Origin: Myrica gale
Taxonomy: Eukaryota > Streptophyta > Magnoliopsida > Fagales > Myricaceae
Length of the DNA: 64,000 nt
Assembly (NCBI GenBank): GCA_963930655.1
Contig: OZ005617.1
Coordinates: 2,668,501 to 2,732,500 of the forward strand
Direction of reading: 5' to 3'
Position numbers and translations under genes: made by a program. Positions 10,817-24,200 of this stretch are shown one piece after another (the first letter of the stretch is position 1; every line of letters starts with the position of its first letter). The notes below the pieces were generated by a model, which saw only the letters and a list, made by a program, of their open reading frames with translations, did not search any database and had not been told where the DNA came from.

Positions 10817-13202
10817 CTTAATAAAATTTGAAAAAAAGATGACATATGAAATCCAACCACAAAAACTGACAAAACGGGTAAAATACTTGCTGCCAATAAA
10901 ATCTAACACAAAAGAAAATCACGCGACTTCCGCATATATGGTGCCTTTTTATGGTCCATTAGTTACAGACTATACTTGGACTTCTCAAGGTTTATGCTCT
11001 GCATTGTCACCTGGGATATTGTGGATCATTCGGTATTGCACCCGAAGACATCAAACTTGTGCCCCTAGTCTACTACATGTGATGTTGCTGCACCTTCTAC
11101 AGCGTCTCGTGGTTCAGGTGTTAATGCCTCAGCAGTGCAGCAGAGGTTTATTCTCTTACACCTATCACTGAGTCTTTGTCACAATCTAAGGGAAAGCGGA
11201 AATTCAAATCTTTTCCTAAAATAATGGTGTTCTTTTTTTCCGTATTACTTTTGCATGTATCGTATGTTGGATTGCAATCCTAGTTCATTTGCAATGTAGT
11301 TCAGACTACAGAGGACATTAGCCGTGAAGCGGTTTGATCTTAAAATTTCCAAAAGTTCCACCTTTGGCTGCCTCAGACTGTGGATGCATGACACTTGGTT
11401 CTTTTTGGGTTTGGCTTGTTCTTTCGGTAGTCCCACTACCGCTTCTTCGTTATCTTTTGGAAACAACTAAAGTACTCCTATTTGTCATGGATAAGGACTG
11501 ACGAGTACAACCTTTTTTTTTCTTACATCACCCAGTCTTTTTTATCCCTCCAGCGTGCACCAATTCAACCCTTTGGCTCGCGGGCCGCGCGCCAAGTCGC
11601 GCGCGCGATTGCTGGGTTCCATTCGGCGTAGCAAGGAATCACACTTTTGAGAGGCCGAAGGTTCTTTCTTCGTACAAGAGATATTCGTATTTGTTCCCAA
11701 GCAAGCTTTGTTAATTACAACTTTTGTTCTTCCATTCTTTGTTTTGAGTAATAATTTGTTATATAGTGTTCAATAGAGAATTTGCCATCGAGTATTCGAA
11801 AGAATTGCAAAGGGATTGAATTTTTTTACTGTAACCTGTACTTTTGGTTGCAGGAGAATTGAAGAAAACGTTGGCAGAATCTACTGGCTTGTACCCTCAG
11901 GATTAGAAGTTGATATTCAAGAACAAGGACAGAGGTCCAAGTTCAAACGGGGTACTGAAAATTTCAACCTGTCGCGCGCGGGACATGTGCAATCCTGCGC
12001 TCGCAGGGCGGCCCCCAAATTCCTTCCCCTGTCTCACGTGTCCCCCGCGCAAACCTCGCGATTTTTAAAAGTCAGCATTGGTGGCTGAGCTGAATTGTTT
12101 CCGTAGGGCTGAGACAAAATTATCTCGACTCTGTAGGGGTGAGATTAAATTGTTTGGTATGGAAAATGAGTATTCAAGGAATGAAAACGTAAAAATGAGA
12201 TATGAAATCACTTCTCAAACACAGCCATACATTTTATGTCTGATTATAACTGCATTGTAATCACCGAGATATAATCATCTTTTTTTTATATGGGTTTAAT
12301 TTGCTTAATTTGTGATGTTTTAATATTGTGCTCTGGACGCTTTCCTTTGAGATTTATGATTTTGTGGATGCCAACTTTAACCTTTTGCAGCTAACAAATA
12401 GCAAAGATACAAACTTGGGAGAGCAACTAATGAGTGCTCGGATGTTAAGTCTTGTTTGCCACCCAAAAAAAATAAAATTTTTTGGATGTGAGCTGAAATT
12501 TTTGGGAGATGTTGAGTTTGTGGGAAAAAGTAATGAAAATTTTAGTTTGTTTGGATGGATGTTAGAATTTTTTTAAGATTTTATGGGAGTGGTTAAGAAA
12601 TGAGGAGATATATGATGTAATATAATTTTTTTTATGTTTATTTTGATGAAAATAGATGATTTGATAAAGAGAGATTGTGAATAAAAATGATTGTGACTTT
12701 TTTAAATATTTTAAAATAAAAAAACGAACATAACATTATCAAAATACAAGCAAAAGTCAGAATAAAAACACGTTTTTGTGAGCATTTTGTGTCCAAAATT
12801 ATCGTACATAGAACATTTTTACACAATTTTAAAGTTGGCAAACATGACCACTTGCCTATGCTATTGATCTGAGGCCACTCCACAATAGTGTCAAAAGCCT
12901 CTCCGCGTGATTAGGGAAAAAAAAAAGAGAGCCTCTCCTTGGCTGTGCAGGCACGTCCATGAACTGATCGTTCGTCGCTCCATTCAAAGCCAGGCTTGAT
13001 TCAGAGCGCACGGCTGCAAACCCATCTTCTTGTTGATTGATTTACTGCAGCACGGTAACTTATTTCCTTTAACAGCGTGTGCCTAAATTTTGGAATTAGC
13101 TGAAAATAAAAACTGAAATTTACTTTTGTAATGACTATTTTCAATCAATACATAAATATATAGCTATGAAATAATATCATATTAGTGAGAACAAAGTTGG
13201 CC

Positions 13203-13409
13203 TTAGGCTATGTTTGCTATCCAAAATTTTACATTTCCTAAAATTTTAACATAATAAAAAATTACAATATAATCTCTCTCTTCCAGTCACATCATTACTT
13301 TTTACTATAATAAATATTAAAAATCATCTATCTTTTCACTTTTTTCACTAAATCTAATACACTAAAATTTTAACCCCCCCAAAATTTTATCACTCAAACA
13401 CAACCTTAG
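13203..13409. mobile_element. MITE-like element (TAAAATTTTA family), reverse copy
   Basis: TTAGGCTATGTTTGCTATCC at the left and CAAACACAACCTTAG at the right form imperfect inverted repeats. The interior (AATCTCTCTCTTCC, CACATCATTACTTTTTACTA, TTCACTAAATCTAATAC) is the reverse complement of the element at 4879-5081 and parallels 52761-52932. Confidence 0.62.
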
Positions 13410-13583
13410 TGTTCACCTGAGCCTAGGTATGTGTTCCAGTTAAAGTCTCAGATTTGAATCCTCTCATGTGTACATAATTTTGCTCGAGATTTGCAGTTGC
13501 TTATAAAATGATACATCATTGAGGGATGATTTTTTTTTGAAAATTTTCTAATTTGGGGGTAAAAATGTACTTTTATAAGAAAA

Positions 13584-14005
13584 TAGGGATAAAGTCATAA
13601 TTAGTCACCTATGTTTAGACAAAAATCAAATAGCTACCACTAACTTTCAATTCCACAATTTGAGACTCATAACTTTCAAAACCTACCAATCTTCGCCCCA
13701 GTCCAAATTAAGTGTTAAGTCTAACGGAAAATCATAAAAAATGACTGAAATGCCTCTCCATGGCTAATTTTAATTAATAAATAAAAATAATAAAAATTTA
13801 AGAAATAAATTAAAAATAAGTAGATTATTGAAATATAGTTTCAATAGTTGTATTTAAAAATATTATTTTTTAAAAAATATATAAATTTTTTATTTTTAAT
13901 GTATTATTTTAATATTTATAGTAATTTTATCTTGATAAATTTTAAAAATTATGCGTAACTATTTAATTTTTGCACAAATATAAGAGGATAATTATGATTT
14001 TATAA
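13584..14005. mobile_element. Inverted-repeat element with about 50-bp arms
   Basis: The left arm runs through GATAAAGTCATAATTAGTC and AAAAATCAAATAGCTACC. Read in reverse complement, the right arm gives ATAAAATCATAATTATCC and AAAAATTAAATAGTTACG. The AT-rich middle has no reading frame. It is related to the solo arm at 4555-4735. Confidence 0.58.
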
Positions 14006-14202
14006 AAAAAATTAAATATTGGAGACAATAATGTACTATGTGAGGAGAAAATTTCTGAGTTTTGGAGAGGGGACGGGCCCTGCCGCCCTGTCTCCGCGGC
14101 TGCTTCCAATTAAGGAAGAATTTTTTTTTTCTAAATTTTTAATTAAGGAAGAATTGAATTTGGGATCACGTGTCTGATTCACACAAGTGCAAGAACACCA
14201 TG

Positions 14203-14401
14203 GGGTATGTTTGAGGGTGAAAATTTTGGGTATTGGGGTTTGAGAAATATTATAAAGTAAAGAAATAGTATGAGAGTTGGTGAAAAAGTGAAGAGATAGA
14301 AGATTTTTAATAAATATTATAATAAAAAAAATTATGTAATGAAATCCTTTAATATTAAACTCAAATATTTGGCCCCAATTATTTAGGGCTCAAACATTCC
14401 C
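14203..14401. mobile_element. MITE, ATGTTTGAG family, copy 2 (reverse)
   Basis: GGGTATGTTTGAGGGTGAAA at the left and GGGCTCAAACATTCCCA at the right. The interior is the reverse complement of copy 1 (GGTGAAAAAGTGAAGAGATA, AATAAATATTATAATAAAAA). Confidence 0.68.
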
Positions 14402-14762
14402 AGGTGCTTCCTGTGTATCACCAAAATCTCCGGTCCAAACAAAAATAAAAAAATTAAAAAGTTCCAAAAATATTTGATCTTTATTTATTACAAAGGATAA
14501 ATACATGTTTTTTTTACTATTAAGAGTACTTTTATGACATTGATTTATTGGTAGAAAGTTGTGGATTTTTATTTTTATTTTTTATATTTACATGTTTTTT
14601 TGGATGATGTTAGTTTTGTGAAAAAATTGTAGGATTTTAAAAAAGTTGTGAATATTTATGTTGAATAGTATTTTATAGGTGTTTGTGTAAAATAGAGAGA
14701 AAAATGATTTGATGTAATTATTTAATAAAAAAATATTGAAGTTTTGTAGAAAAAGTATAGAG

Positions 14763-14953
14763 AACTGTTTGAGACTTAATAATTTGAGCCCAAAAATTTA
14801 GGTTTAATAATAAAAAATTCATCACATAATTTTTTATTATTATAATATTTATTAAAAATCTTATCTCTTCACTTTTTTACTAACTCGCATAACATATCTT
14901 TACTTTATAATATTTCTCAAATCCCAATAACCAAAATTTTCACCCTCAAACAT
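14763..14953. mobile_element. MITE, ATGTTTGAG family, copy 3
   Basis: AACTGTTTGAGACTTAATAA at the left and CACCCTCAAACATAAA at the right, in the same orientation as copy 1. It lies about 360 bp from copy 2 in the opposite orientation, just upstream of UBP14. Confidence 0.65.
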
Positions 14954-15255
14954 AAATTTTTTTTGAAAATGCATTGAAGTTAAAAATGATTACAGATCAT
15001 GTGAATGTATTAGTATTTTTGTTTACGTGAATGGCAAAATTTGAAAACGATCGTTACCCGGTTCTGGCGTTTTGTTTTACCTGCTGCGCGGAGAAGACTT
15101 GTTTCAAACGCAAAAGAAAGGTGATCTTTATAGCCTTGATAAAGAGAGTGCATTCACTAAGGGCAAAGCAGATATTTATACTCTCCCTCTCTCGCACTCT
15201 GTGGAAGACTCTCTATCGGTCTGAGTTGAAATCCATTTTGATTTTGCAGACAGAA

Positions 15256-18200
15256 ATGGTCGACCCCATGGACCTGCTTCGATCCCATCTATCCCGGGTT
15301 CGGATCCCGGAGCCCACCAATCGCATCTTCAAGCATGAATGCTGCCTCTCGTTCGACACTCCGGTAATCTTTGCTCCTCTTAAACGAAAGAAGAGATAGA
15401 TTCCGGGTTTTGGTTTGGTCCCCGAGAAAGAAGAGAGAGAAGGAAGTTTAGTCGAAAATGAAATTCATCCGCCAGTTTTCAGTGGCTGTCTCATTTCATT
15501 TTCGTTCTCGCCAAGTTTCACTCTTTCGAAGCTCTTGTGTTTTTGCAAGTTCTCTTCAAAGATTTTTGTCCGTTTATTTCCTGTTTGGTTACAGAGAAGG
15601 GAAAAAAAATAAAAGGTTTAGCTGGAGAATGAAATTTATCAGCCAGTTATTTTCGCGTAGCCTTCTCTCATTTTCATTTTCCTTTTCCTTTCTAGTTGTT
15701 GAAAAGCTCTTCTCTAATTTTCGTTGTGGGCTTGTTTAGAACCTAGAAAGTGAAGTTCAAATCTTCTACTTCTGAGTTTTTTCTTGGATTGTTCTTCTCC
15801 TGTTTTGAGGAAGAAACATGAAAACGGAGTTTGTTAATTGAACTTCACAAAATTTTCTTATGAATTTAATGGTCAAGCAAATGACAAAGGTTTATTGGCG
15901 AGGCTATGTTCCCTCCCTTAAAATTAATTCAAAATTTCAAAGCTTTGTCAAATTTCTTTCGGCATGTCCCAAAGGGAACGATGTTAATGCGAAGACATAG
16001 GAATCGATTTTGGAAGTATCTTTTGTTTTAACTTCTGCTGTGCTTTCTTTTTCTCAGTTTACTGTCTGCAGCTTTATAGAGGTTCAATCGTTATAGGTTA
16101 AAAACGAAAATCTGATTTTGGACGTTTTTGGTGTGGCTTGTATTTGATAGCTGTATTAATTTCGATACTGATGATGTTTCCATTTTTGTTGAACATAATT
16201 AGTTGAGAAATTCTATGTGTAAGAAGACTCTGTTCCGTTTTTTTTGTTCTTTGGCTTTCTTGCGAATCTACTGGATTTTAATGTTTTGTTCATTATAATA
16301 TTTCTAAATTCTGGCATTCATGCGTGAGGCATTTTTGGGATGTCAGAGATCAGAAGGTGGGTTGTTTATCGACATGAATACATTTCTTGCATTTGGGAAG
16401 GACTGTGTTGCTTGGAATTACGCAAAGACAGGGAACCCGGTTTATTTGCATTTCAAGCTGACAAAAAAAGTGGCTCCTGAAGATAGGCCTTTGAAGAAAC
16501 CGACTCTCTTGGCTATAGGTATTTGAATGATGGTTGTCTATGCCTGTAGTATGATAGATCCTCATGGTATTTTAAAGAACAGTTTTTTTATTAACATCAC
16601 CTTTTTCTAGACATCTACAAGTGGATTTGAAGTAATTAAATATGAAAAAAATGTTGTGTTCTTATAAGAAACATAAGCAGATGCAACAATCGACTCACCT
16701 GGCGCTGTGAGTATTAGAAACCACTCATTGAGGAGATGACATAGATATGTATTTTCCAGGAATAGGGCAGTGTTAACGGTACAATCTATCCAGTGTACAA
16801 AAGAAACACACCCCATTAGGGAAAAACAGCCAAAAGGAGATAAAGAGAAAAATTTAGGTGAAGGTAGTTCCCGTAATGAGTTGATCCCTTCAGTTGCCAA
16901 AGACTGGTATCTTTTCAAATTTTGTTCCAAGGGGTGCGGGGTATGCCAGTTATATTTTTTCCTCTTCCACGCAACTGGAATCTGTAATTGCTTTGGTAAC
17001 TATATGCCATCAAAACTTCAGGGTTCTGGTCTGCACAAATATGTTGCTTCGATTCTCACTAGTCGTGTTATCTGTTTGTTTTTGTTGGTCATACTGGTCT
17101 GATTATATATGTTAGACGTTTAAGGATTATTAGTAACAATATTGGGAATGATATCATTGGCAGGTGTTTATGGGGGATTTGACAACAATGAACCTGAATA
17201 TGAAGAAACTCACAGTATTGTCATATTGCCTGATTACGTTGCTCTTCCATTTCCTTCAGTGGAGCTGCCAGAGAAGGTGCTTGTTACTTTTTTCCTTGTT
17301 TTTATTTTTAAGGAAAGATGTTTTGTTGTCAATGTAGAGTATGATTTAGTCATCAATAATGTTAAATACTGCAGGTCAGGTTGGCAGTTGATGCTGTCTT
17401 GAGGGCTGAGAGTGCTGAGCGGAAAGAGCAACTTGAAGCTTGGGTAGCTGACAAGAAACAACCAAGTAGATATGCAACAAAGTTGCAACAGATTGACAAT
17501 GCTGCTATGGTCCCTCCATCTGGGTGGCAATGTGCTAAGTGCGATAAAACGGACAATCTTTGGCTGAATCTTACTGATGGAACGATCCTTTGTGGGAGAA
17601 GTAATTGGGATGGAACTGGTGGCAACAACCATGCTATTGAACACTACAAGGTAACAAGCTACCCTCTCGCCATAAAGCTCGGGACAATTACGGCTGATCT
17701 GGATGCAGCAGGTAATGCTACCTTGGAACTTGAACTGGCAAAAGATTTCCAAATATTGTTTGCTATCTGTAGAATGTGCTTTCACGTATTTAAGATCTTG
17801 CATAAATAAGAGGTTGCAGGGTGTCTTTCTTTCTTTGTTGTTCTCTTGGGGAAACTCGATGCTTGGTTGCCCCTTTCTTGATTTTGTTGATTTTGCTTCT
17901 TTTCTGGCTTGTTTAGAATAGTGTTTGCGGTATAGTCTTTGTACTGTATTCATTTTTCTAATGAGATTGGCTTGCTTATCAAAAAAAATAAAATAAATAG
18001 CTGATCCAGAACCAGCAGACAGTGGCACAGTGAAATGAACTGTATTCTTTGAAAGATCATGTCTCTTCTTGTGTGGTGCTGTATACTTAAATCTGACCAA
18101 TGTCATGCATTTTTGATTGACCAAGACAGCATTGTCAGGGAAAGGGGTTCATTCATCTCCCTTCCCCCCTCCCATGGGGCATATGCAAGGCTAAAGACTC

Positions 18201-21200
18201 TGGAAAGATTCAGACAATGTTCTATTTAAGTCGTCCATAAGTTTTATGATTATGCTTAATGGTAACCATTTTTCTCATATCAGACTTTATGGCAAGTAGC
18301 TTGTCTTCCCCGACTCCTTTCCAAATCCCACCAATCATCAGATGGCCTTCTCTAACTCTCTTCTTCTAATTCCTCCCCCTCGCCCTTCTCAACTGGTCCT
18401 CTCTCTTCAAGAGAAAAAAAAGGAATAACTTGGGGACCAATGTTAATGTAAAAATAGCATAGCTGCTTGTATGCAGATGGTGCACTCCACAAATGAAAAT
18501 AGGCAAGTTGCTTATAAAATGAATTATGCATGATATATATAGACTTTCTTTTGCTTATAGTTATATAAAAGGGAGAGAAAAAGAGTGTTGCCAATTTGCA
18601 AACATACTGAAAGTCACATACTTGTGAAATTGATTAATAATTTACATAACCACAAAATATACAGAATATTGACTTTCATCAGTTTTTTATGACTATTTTT
18701 GGTGTTTAAATGAGATGTGAGATAAGGTTTTGTGAATTCCAAATTAGAAACAAGTTAACTTACTTAGATTCTTAAAGATGGAAGTTTGATCCTATTGCAA
18801 GATATATAACAATTTATCAAGGTAGAGATATTGAAAACCTGTAATTATGAACCACAAGTTCCCTGGGACTGGTTCTGTGAGAATAAGGTTGGAGAAACGT
18901 GAATGTGCTGTTTATTCTTTGACATGTGGGATTCTTTTGAATGTTAGGTGCTATGTTTGCAGAGAGTCTCTATTTAAGTTGGTTTCCTTACTTCATATCT
19001 TTTTTTTTTAATAAGGGTTTCCTTACTTCATATCACAAGTATGCTATTAACTGTTGTTAACATTACCATTTGGGAATCATAATTTTGATTGTCGGAACTG
19101 AACAATGTCTTTTGCAGCTTGAACTAACTAGTCAAACATTCCTCAGTTCTACTGTCAACATGTAATACGATATTGAGTTTTCTGAGTATTCAATCTTATA
19201 TATGATGAGTGCTAACAATGAGTAACGTATTGTGGCAGCTCAGATGTTTTCTCTTATCCAGAGGATGAAAGTGTTATGGACCCGCTATTAGCAGAGCATC
19301 TGGCACATTTTGGCATTGATTTTTCATCATTACAAAAGGTTCTTTTCTTTCTTCTTTGGTCAATGTTGTGATTCAGTATCTGTTAGCTCATGAAATTTCT
19401 TGGATCACGTGTCAGATATAGTGTGCCGTAATATAGAGTGTTGTAATAATTCGGTTGGGCTTTGGTTGTTTAGTATTCAGTATAACTGATTATGTCTGAT
19501 GTCTTTGACAGTTCAAATTTACTTGGACCTCGTCCCTTATCTTATCTAGAGTGCCTTTTTATTTGTTATTAAAAATTCCGTCCCATATTCAGTGTTTAGA
19601 TTAAGATTTTGGCTTCAATTTCTCTTTGCCTATTTCAACTATGCAAGTTTTAGTTGGTGGCTGATTTTTCTACTAGGGCCATGTTTGCAAACCAAGATAT
19701 TCTGGGAATTTTGGAAATGTTGTGAAAATTGAGGTAGATTAGAGCTTTATTGGATTTTATGAGAAAGTAGTGTAAAATATTGTGGTAGATGTTGTAGACT
19801 TTCTACACCAATGATTACAGTGTTGAATAATGATTGGAGTTGGTGAAAAAGGTGTAAAGATAAAATTGTGCGTTGGAAATTGTGGGGAGGAGAGAGAAAA
19901 CTAATAATACTTTTTTTATTGATGAACAAATACCCCAGCCGAAAATGACTCTGAAAATGTGGGCCTTCCGATTTTTTTTTTCTCTCGAATATCTTACTGA
20001 CTTTTACTTGGAAGAGAGAGGAGGAGAGGAGAGGAGAGGAAGAAGAGGGGAGAGCTAGGTTGGTCAGCAACCGAATTTCCATCCCCACCCTAACCGAAAC
20101 CCAGCTCCCCCGTTAATTGATGGGCAGGAGGATAATTTCCTCCCCACGTGTTCTCTCGTTGAGGAATGTCAGCCCTTGACTGGCATGCCGACAAAAATGG
20201 CAGTGGTGTTGTAGCTTTCTAGTTTGTATGCTTTAGATGTTTTCAGTACAGTCTTTTGTACTGCTAACACTTTATTCTTCAATAATATTCTAACTTACTT
20301 ATAAAAAAAAGGAAGAAGAAAAGTCAGATTGAGCCCTTGTTGGTAAATTGGAAAAAGTGGCAGCCATACGCATGAATGTTGTGGGATCCAGTGACTTTCA
20401 GTGACTATTATGCCCTTCAAAGAGTCTTAAAATGCAGAGGAGTTTGGGGGTAAAGCTGTCGTTGTTTGAGGCAAAAACATGGACAGAAGCGCCACATGCC
20501 TTAAAGTCTAGGGGAGAAAACGGAACCAAAATTTGAATCATTTGTGTTTGCATCCCAGAACAGCAGAAATTGCCGAATTTCAAAGAAATCTGTTTTGGAA
20601 GCACAACCTAGGATGGGGATATTGACCTCTATTATATTTCCTATTCAATAATATTTTTTATTGTTTTGATTGTGATGGTATAACTTTCTTATTTTAGACG
20701 GAAATGACAACTGCTGAGAGAGAACTTGACCAGAATACCAACTTTGATTGGAACCGAATCCAAGAAAGCGGACAGGAGGTGGAACCTGTATGTGGACCGG
20801 GATATACTGGACTTGTCAATCTTGGAAACAGGTAAAGTTGATATTGTCGTGTCTACTCAGAATTTTTCAATCTTTTGATGTTTTCTTGTTTCCTTCTTGC
20901 AGCTGCTACATGGCAGCAACTATGCAAGTTGTGTATTCAACACGTTCCTTCTGTTCACGGTGAGTGTAACTCTTTTATTTTGTGCTTTTCTGAAAGTTTC
21001 ACCTCTTTTATATTGTTTATGCCTTATTGGTTCATTTTTGAGGGATTATATTTCCAGATACTATACGAACCAAACTTTGACAACGGCTTTTGAGATAGCT
21101 CCTGCTGATCCAACCGTAGACCTCAATATGCAGTTGTAAGTAACTAGCACCTCAGTGCTGTTATTCATTTTTGTGCATCTGCATCTCATAATTATTGGTT

Positions 21201-24200
21201 GTTTGATGATTGTTCTTTGTCTCTCGATAGGTTGCAGGGTGTTTTGTTGCTTTCCCTTTTCTTATGGGCTAATGCCGTGCTAGGCTGCCCTTTTGTAGAT
21301 TTTAATGATTTCCTTAGTCCTCTTGCTTGTTTGGACTAAGTGATTTCGGTATAGTCCCTTGTACTACTTTCACTTCTTCTAATAAGATTGGCTTACTGAT
21401 CAAAAAAATAATAATTATTGGTTGATTCATGATGCTAACATACAAGATCAGAGGTAATTGTGGTGACAAAAGCCAAGTGGCTATCCATATGTTGGTGGTA
21501 TTTTTTACATGTACATGTGCAGACGTGTGCATGATTGCATGCCTGTGCATTTCTCATGTATTTGTATCAAAAATTTGTCTGTGAATACGTGTTCTGCTTT
21601 GTTTCACTTCTGTGAACAATTTCCCTGTTCCTTCTCCCTCTCCATCTTCCCTTCTGTTTGCAGTTTTGCGTCATCAGATATGTTCTTAGGCTTGATTCTA
21701 GTTTGTTTGTTTTCTTTTTTCCTCTTGCAGAACTAAGCTGGCGCATGGTTTGCTATCTGGTAAATACTCTGTTCCAGCAGTGGAGGTACAGTAACTGTAG
21801 CAAAATCAACTCCTTTAGACTATGGCTTGTTGTCATGCTTGGCTTATATTTTGTTATTTGTTGTCCAGAAAGATGATAATTCAGGTGCTGCCTCCTCAAC
21901 TGCAAGCTCTGTAAGCTTTTTGGCTGAATCTGATTCATGTTTTGTGTGTCGATTTTGTTTTTTGAATTTCTAATTCTACTATTGGGTTTATGAATCTCCT
22001 GATATTTCAAAGAGATGTCGATACTGCAAGTTCGTACAGTCTTTGTGACCTTCTTGTCTACTTTTTGTTCATTGATCTAGTTCTTGAGTCTTCTTCTGTC
22101 TCAGTTGATTGAGATCCATATGCTCCACCTTTGTTTTCTATTTAATTTCTTATAAGATTGTCCTTTGACCTGTTCTATAATTGTTTCCTTTTGCCACCTT
22201 CTATCATATTAGAAACAGCAAGGTATATCCCCTCGAATGTTCAAGGCAATTATTGCTGCTAGCCATCCTGAATTCTCTACAATGAGACAACAGGTATATT
22301 CAACTTCTTTTCTGAAGAAGTAGATTAAAAATACGTTGAGTAGATATGCAGATTCTGAATAATAAACCTTTGCTTTGCTTCGTTTAAATATGTGAACTTC
22401 TTTGGCCTTTTCTGATGCATGAGATGACTGGTAACTCTAACTCATAGAAGAAAAGAGAACCCTATCAACTAGCATAACGACATGGCATATGGCATTTGGG
22501 GTTTTCAAGAGCAGGTTAATCAAATGAAATTTGAGTTCAGCTCCCTAATGGAGCAGATTAGGTTTGAATTATTGATGACAACATTTGGCAAAGTCTGTTA
22601 TGATAGATGTAGCAAAATAATCTGGTTATGGTTTACTATATTTACAATCTTAAACTCAATGAGAGAACCTTCTCCAGAAGAGATGCAACATGTCTGATCA
22701 ATCAAGGGTTTGTTACCTATCCGTGGCCTGGGATAGGCTGTTGTATCACATAGTTGGACGAAGGCCTTGCTTCCGCTACAGGCCTTGTGCTTAGTTCGTG
22801 GTCAAGGACAGTTTTCCTTACTGAGGGATTTCTTTGTTCACCAAGATCCATGATTTTGTCTCCATGATGTTTAGTCATTGTTCTTGTTGCTTTATATCTT
22901 ATGGGAATACTTCTTATCTATATCTTTAGGATGCCTTGGAATTCTTCCTGCATTTTCTTGATCAAGTTGAACGAGCTAATGCTGGGAATCCCGAATTGGA
23001 TCCTGCAAGGAGTTTCAAGTTTGGTATTGAAGATCGAATCTTATGCTCATCTGGAAAAGTTGCTTACAATAAAAGGCTTGACTACATTCTTTCAATAAAT
23101 ATTCCATTGCACGAGGCAACTAATAAAGGTAAATTTGGTTATTGTTTTTCTTTGGAAAATTCTTCCAAACTATATATCCTAATAATGTAACTGTTTGAAA
23201 ATACAGAAGAACTGGAAGCATTTCACAAGTTCAAAGCTCAAAAGATTTCAGAAGGGAAGGAAGTGTAAGTTCATATAGGTTTAGCATCATGGTTTTGCCC
23301 CTTTCAGATTTCTTGCTTAGGATATCTATTATCTTCAGATCGAGCGATGAAATTGTACGTCCAAGGGTGCCTCTAGAAGCATGTCTTGCTAGCTTCTCGG
23401 CTCCAGAAGAGATAAACGATTTTTACAGCACTGCCTTGAAGGCTAAAACAACGGCAGTCAAGTAAGCTTTGTTATTTTCTTCTGGTTTCAATGTGGTTTG
23501 AGTTAAAAGTATGGCATGACGGCGTGCTACTAATTGTATGATTTTTTTATATTTCAATGCCTGTGCATTTATATCATTAATAGTTAGTAAGCTGATTTCT
23601 CGCTGACCCACATGGTCACTTGATTCTCCAACCAGCTGCATGTTGGTTGGTGTCTTGCTTTCAACGTCATTGTCAGTCTATTGTCGGATAACGAAGGCCA
23701 AATTAATTGGTTGTCTTGTAATGTTTTTTGCTTTCTGTCTCCCTTTTTGTTTAAATCTGTCTTTTTGAGAAGTTGTAGTCACTTGATTTTTGTTGAAGTT
23801 AGGAAGGCTGAACTGTAGATGACAACCATATCCTGAATACAAGATGGTTTATGCCATTATAATGTAGAGAGTCAGATTTATGTCTAATTATCGTTGTTAA
23901 TTTCTTTCCTTCATGTTTCATCTGTCAGGAGTGGTGGTCTAACTTCATTCCCTGATTACTTGGTGTTGCACATGCGTAAATTTGTCATGGGGGAGGGTTG
24001 GGTGCCAAAAAAACTTGGTATCTTTCTTGGGCTTATCTTCCTTGCGCATATTTTTGGTTATCTCAAAGGTCTTCAACCTTCTAATAGTTTATTGTATTTG
24101 TCCATACAGATGTCTATGTAGATGTTCCTGATATCATAGATATCAGTCACATGCGCAGCAAAGGTCTTCAACCTGGGGAGGAGCTGTTACCAGATAGTCG

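Larger units (their letters stand above)
6905..15255. other. 8.3-kb repeat-rich intergenic region
   Basis: No reading frame here looks like a conserved protein. The sequence is a patchwork of AT-rich MITE-like elements (listed separately). Between them are GC-rich islets at 10550-10645, 11575-11625 and 11965-12065, and a stretch at about 10840-11560 that might be a decayed retroelement but has no recognisable domain. Weak copies of further MITE families are seen near 10128-10290 (related to 47259-47455), 12395-12740 and 14590-14760 (related to 47541-47852). The UBP14 promoter should occupy the right end; a possible TATA (ATATTTATA) lies near 15172. Confidence 0.6.

Noticed and set aside
15031..15399. 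UBP14 starting at 15031
   Set aside because: The extra N-terminal residues have no family counterpart and lie in the pyrimidine-rich leader; conserved sequence starts at the Met codons 15256/15268.
17234..18124. Minus-strand 296-residue open frame across UBP14 exons
   Set aside because: It lies antisense to confirmed UBP14 exons and a LINE tail and has no recognisable domain.
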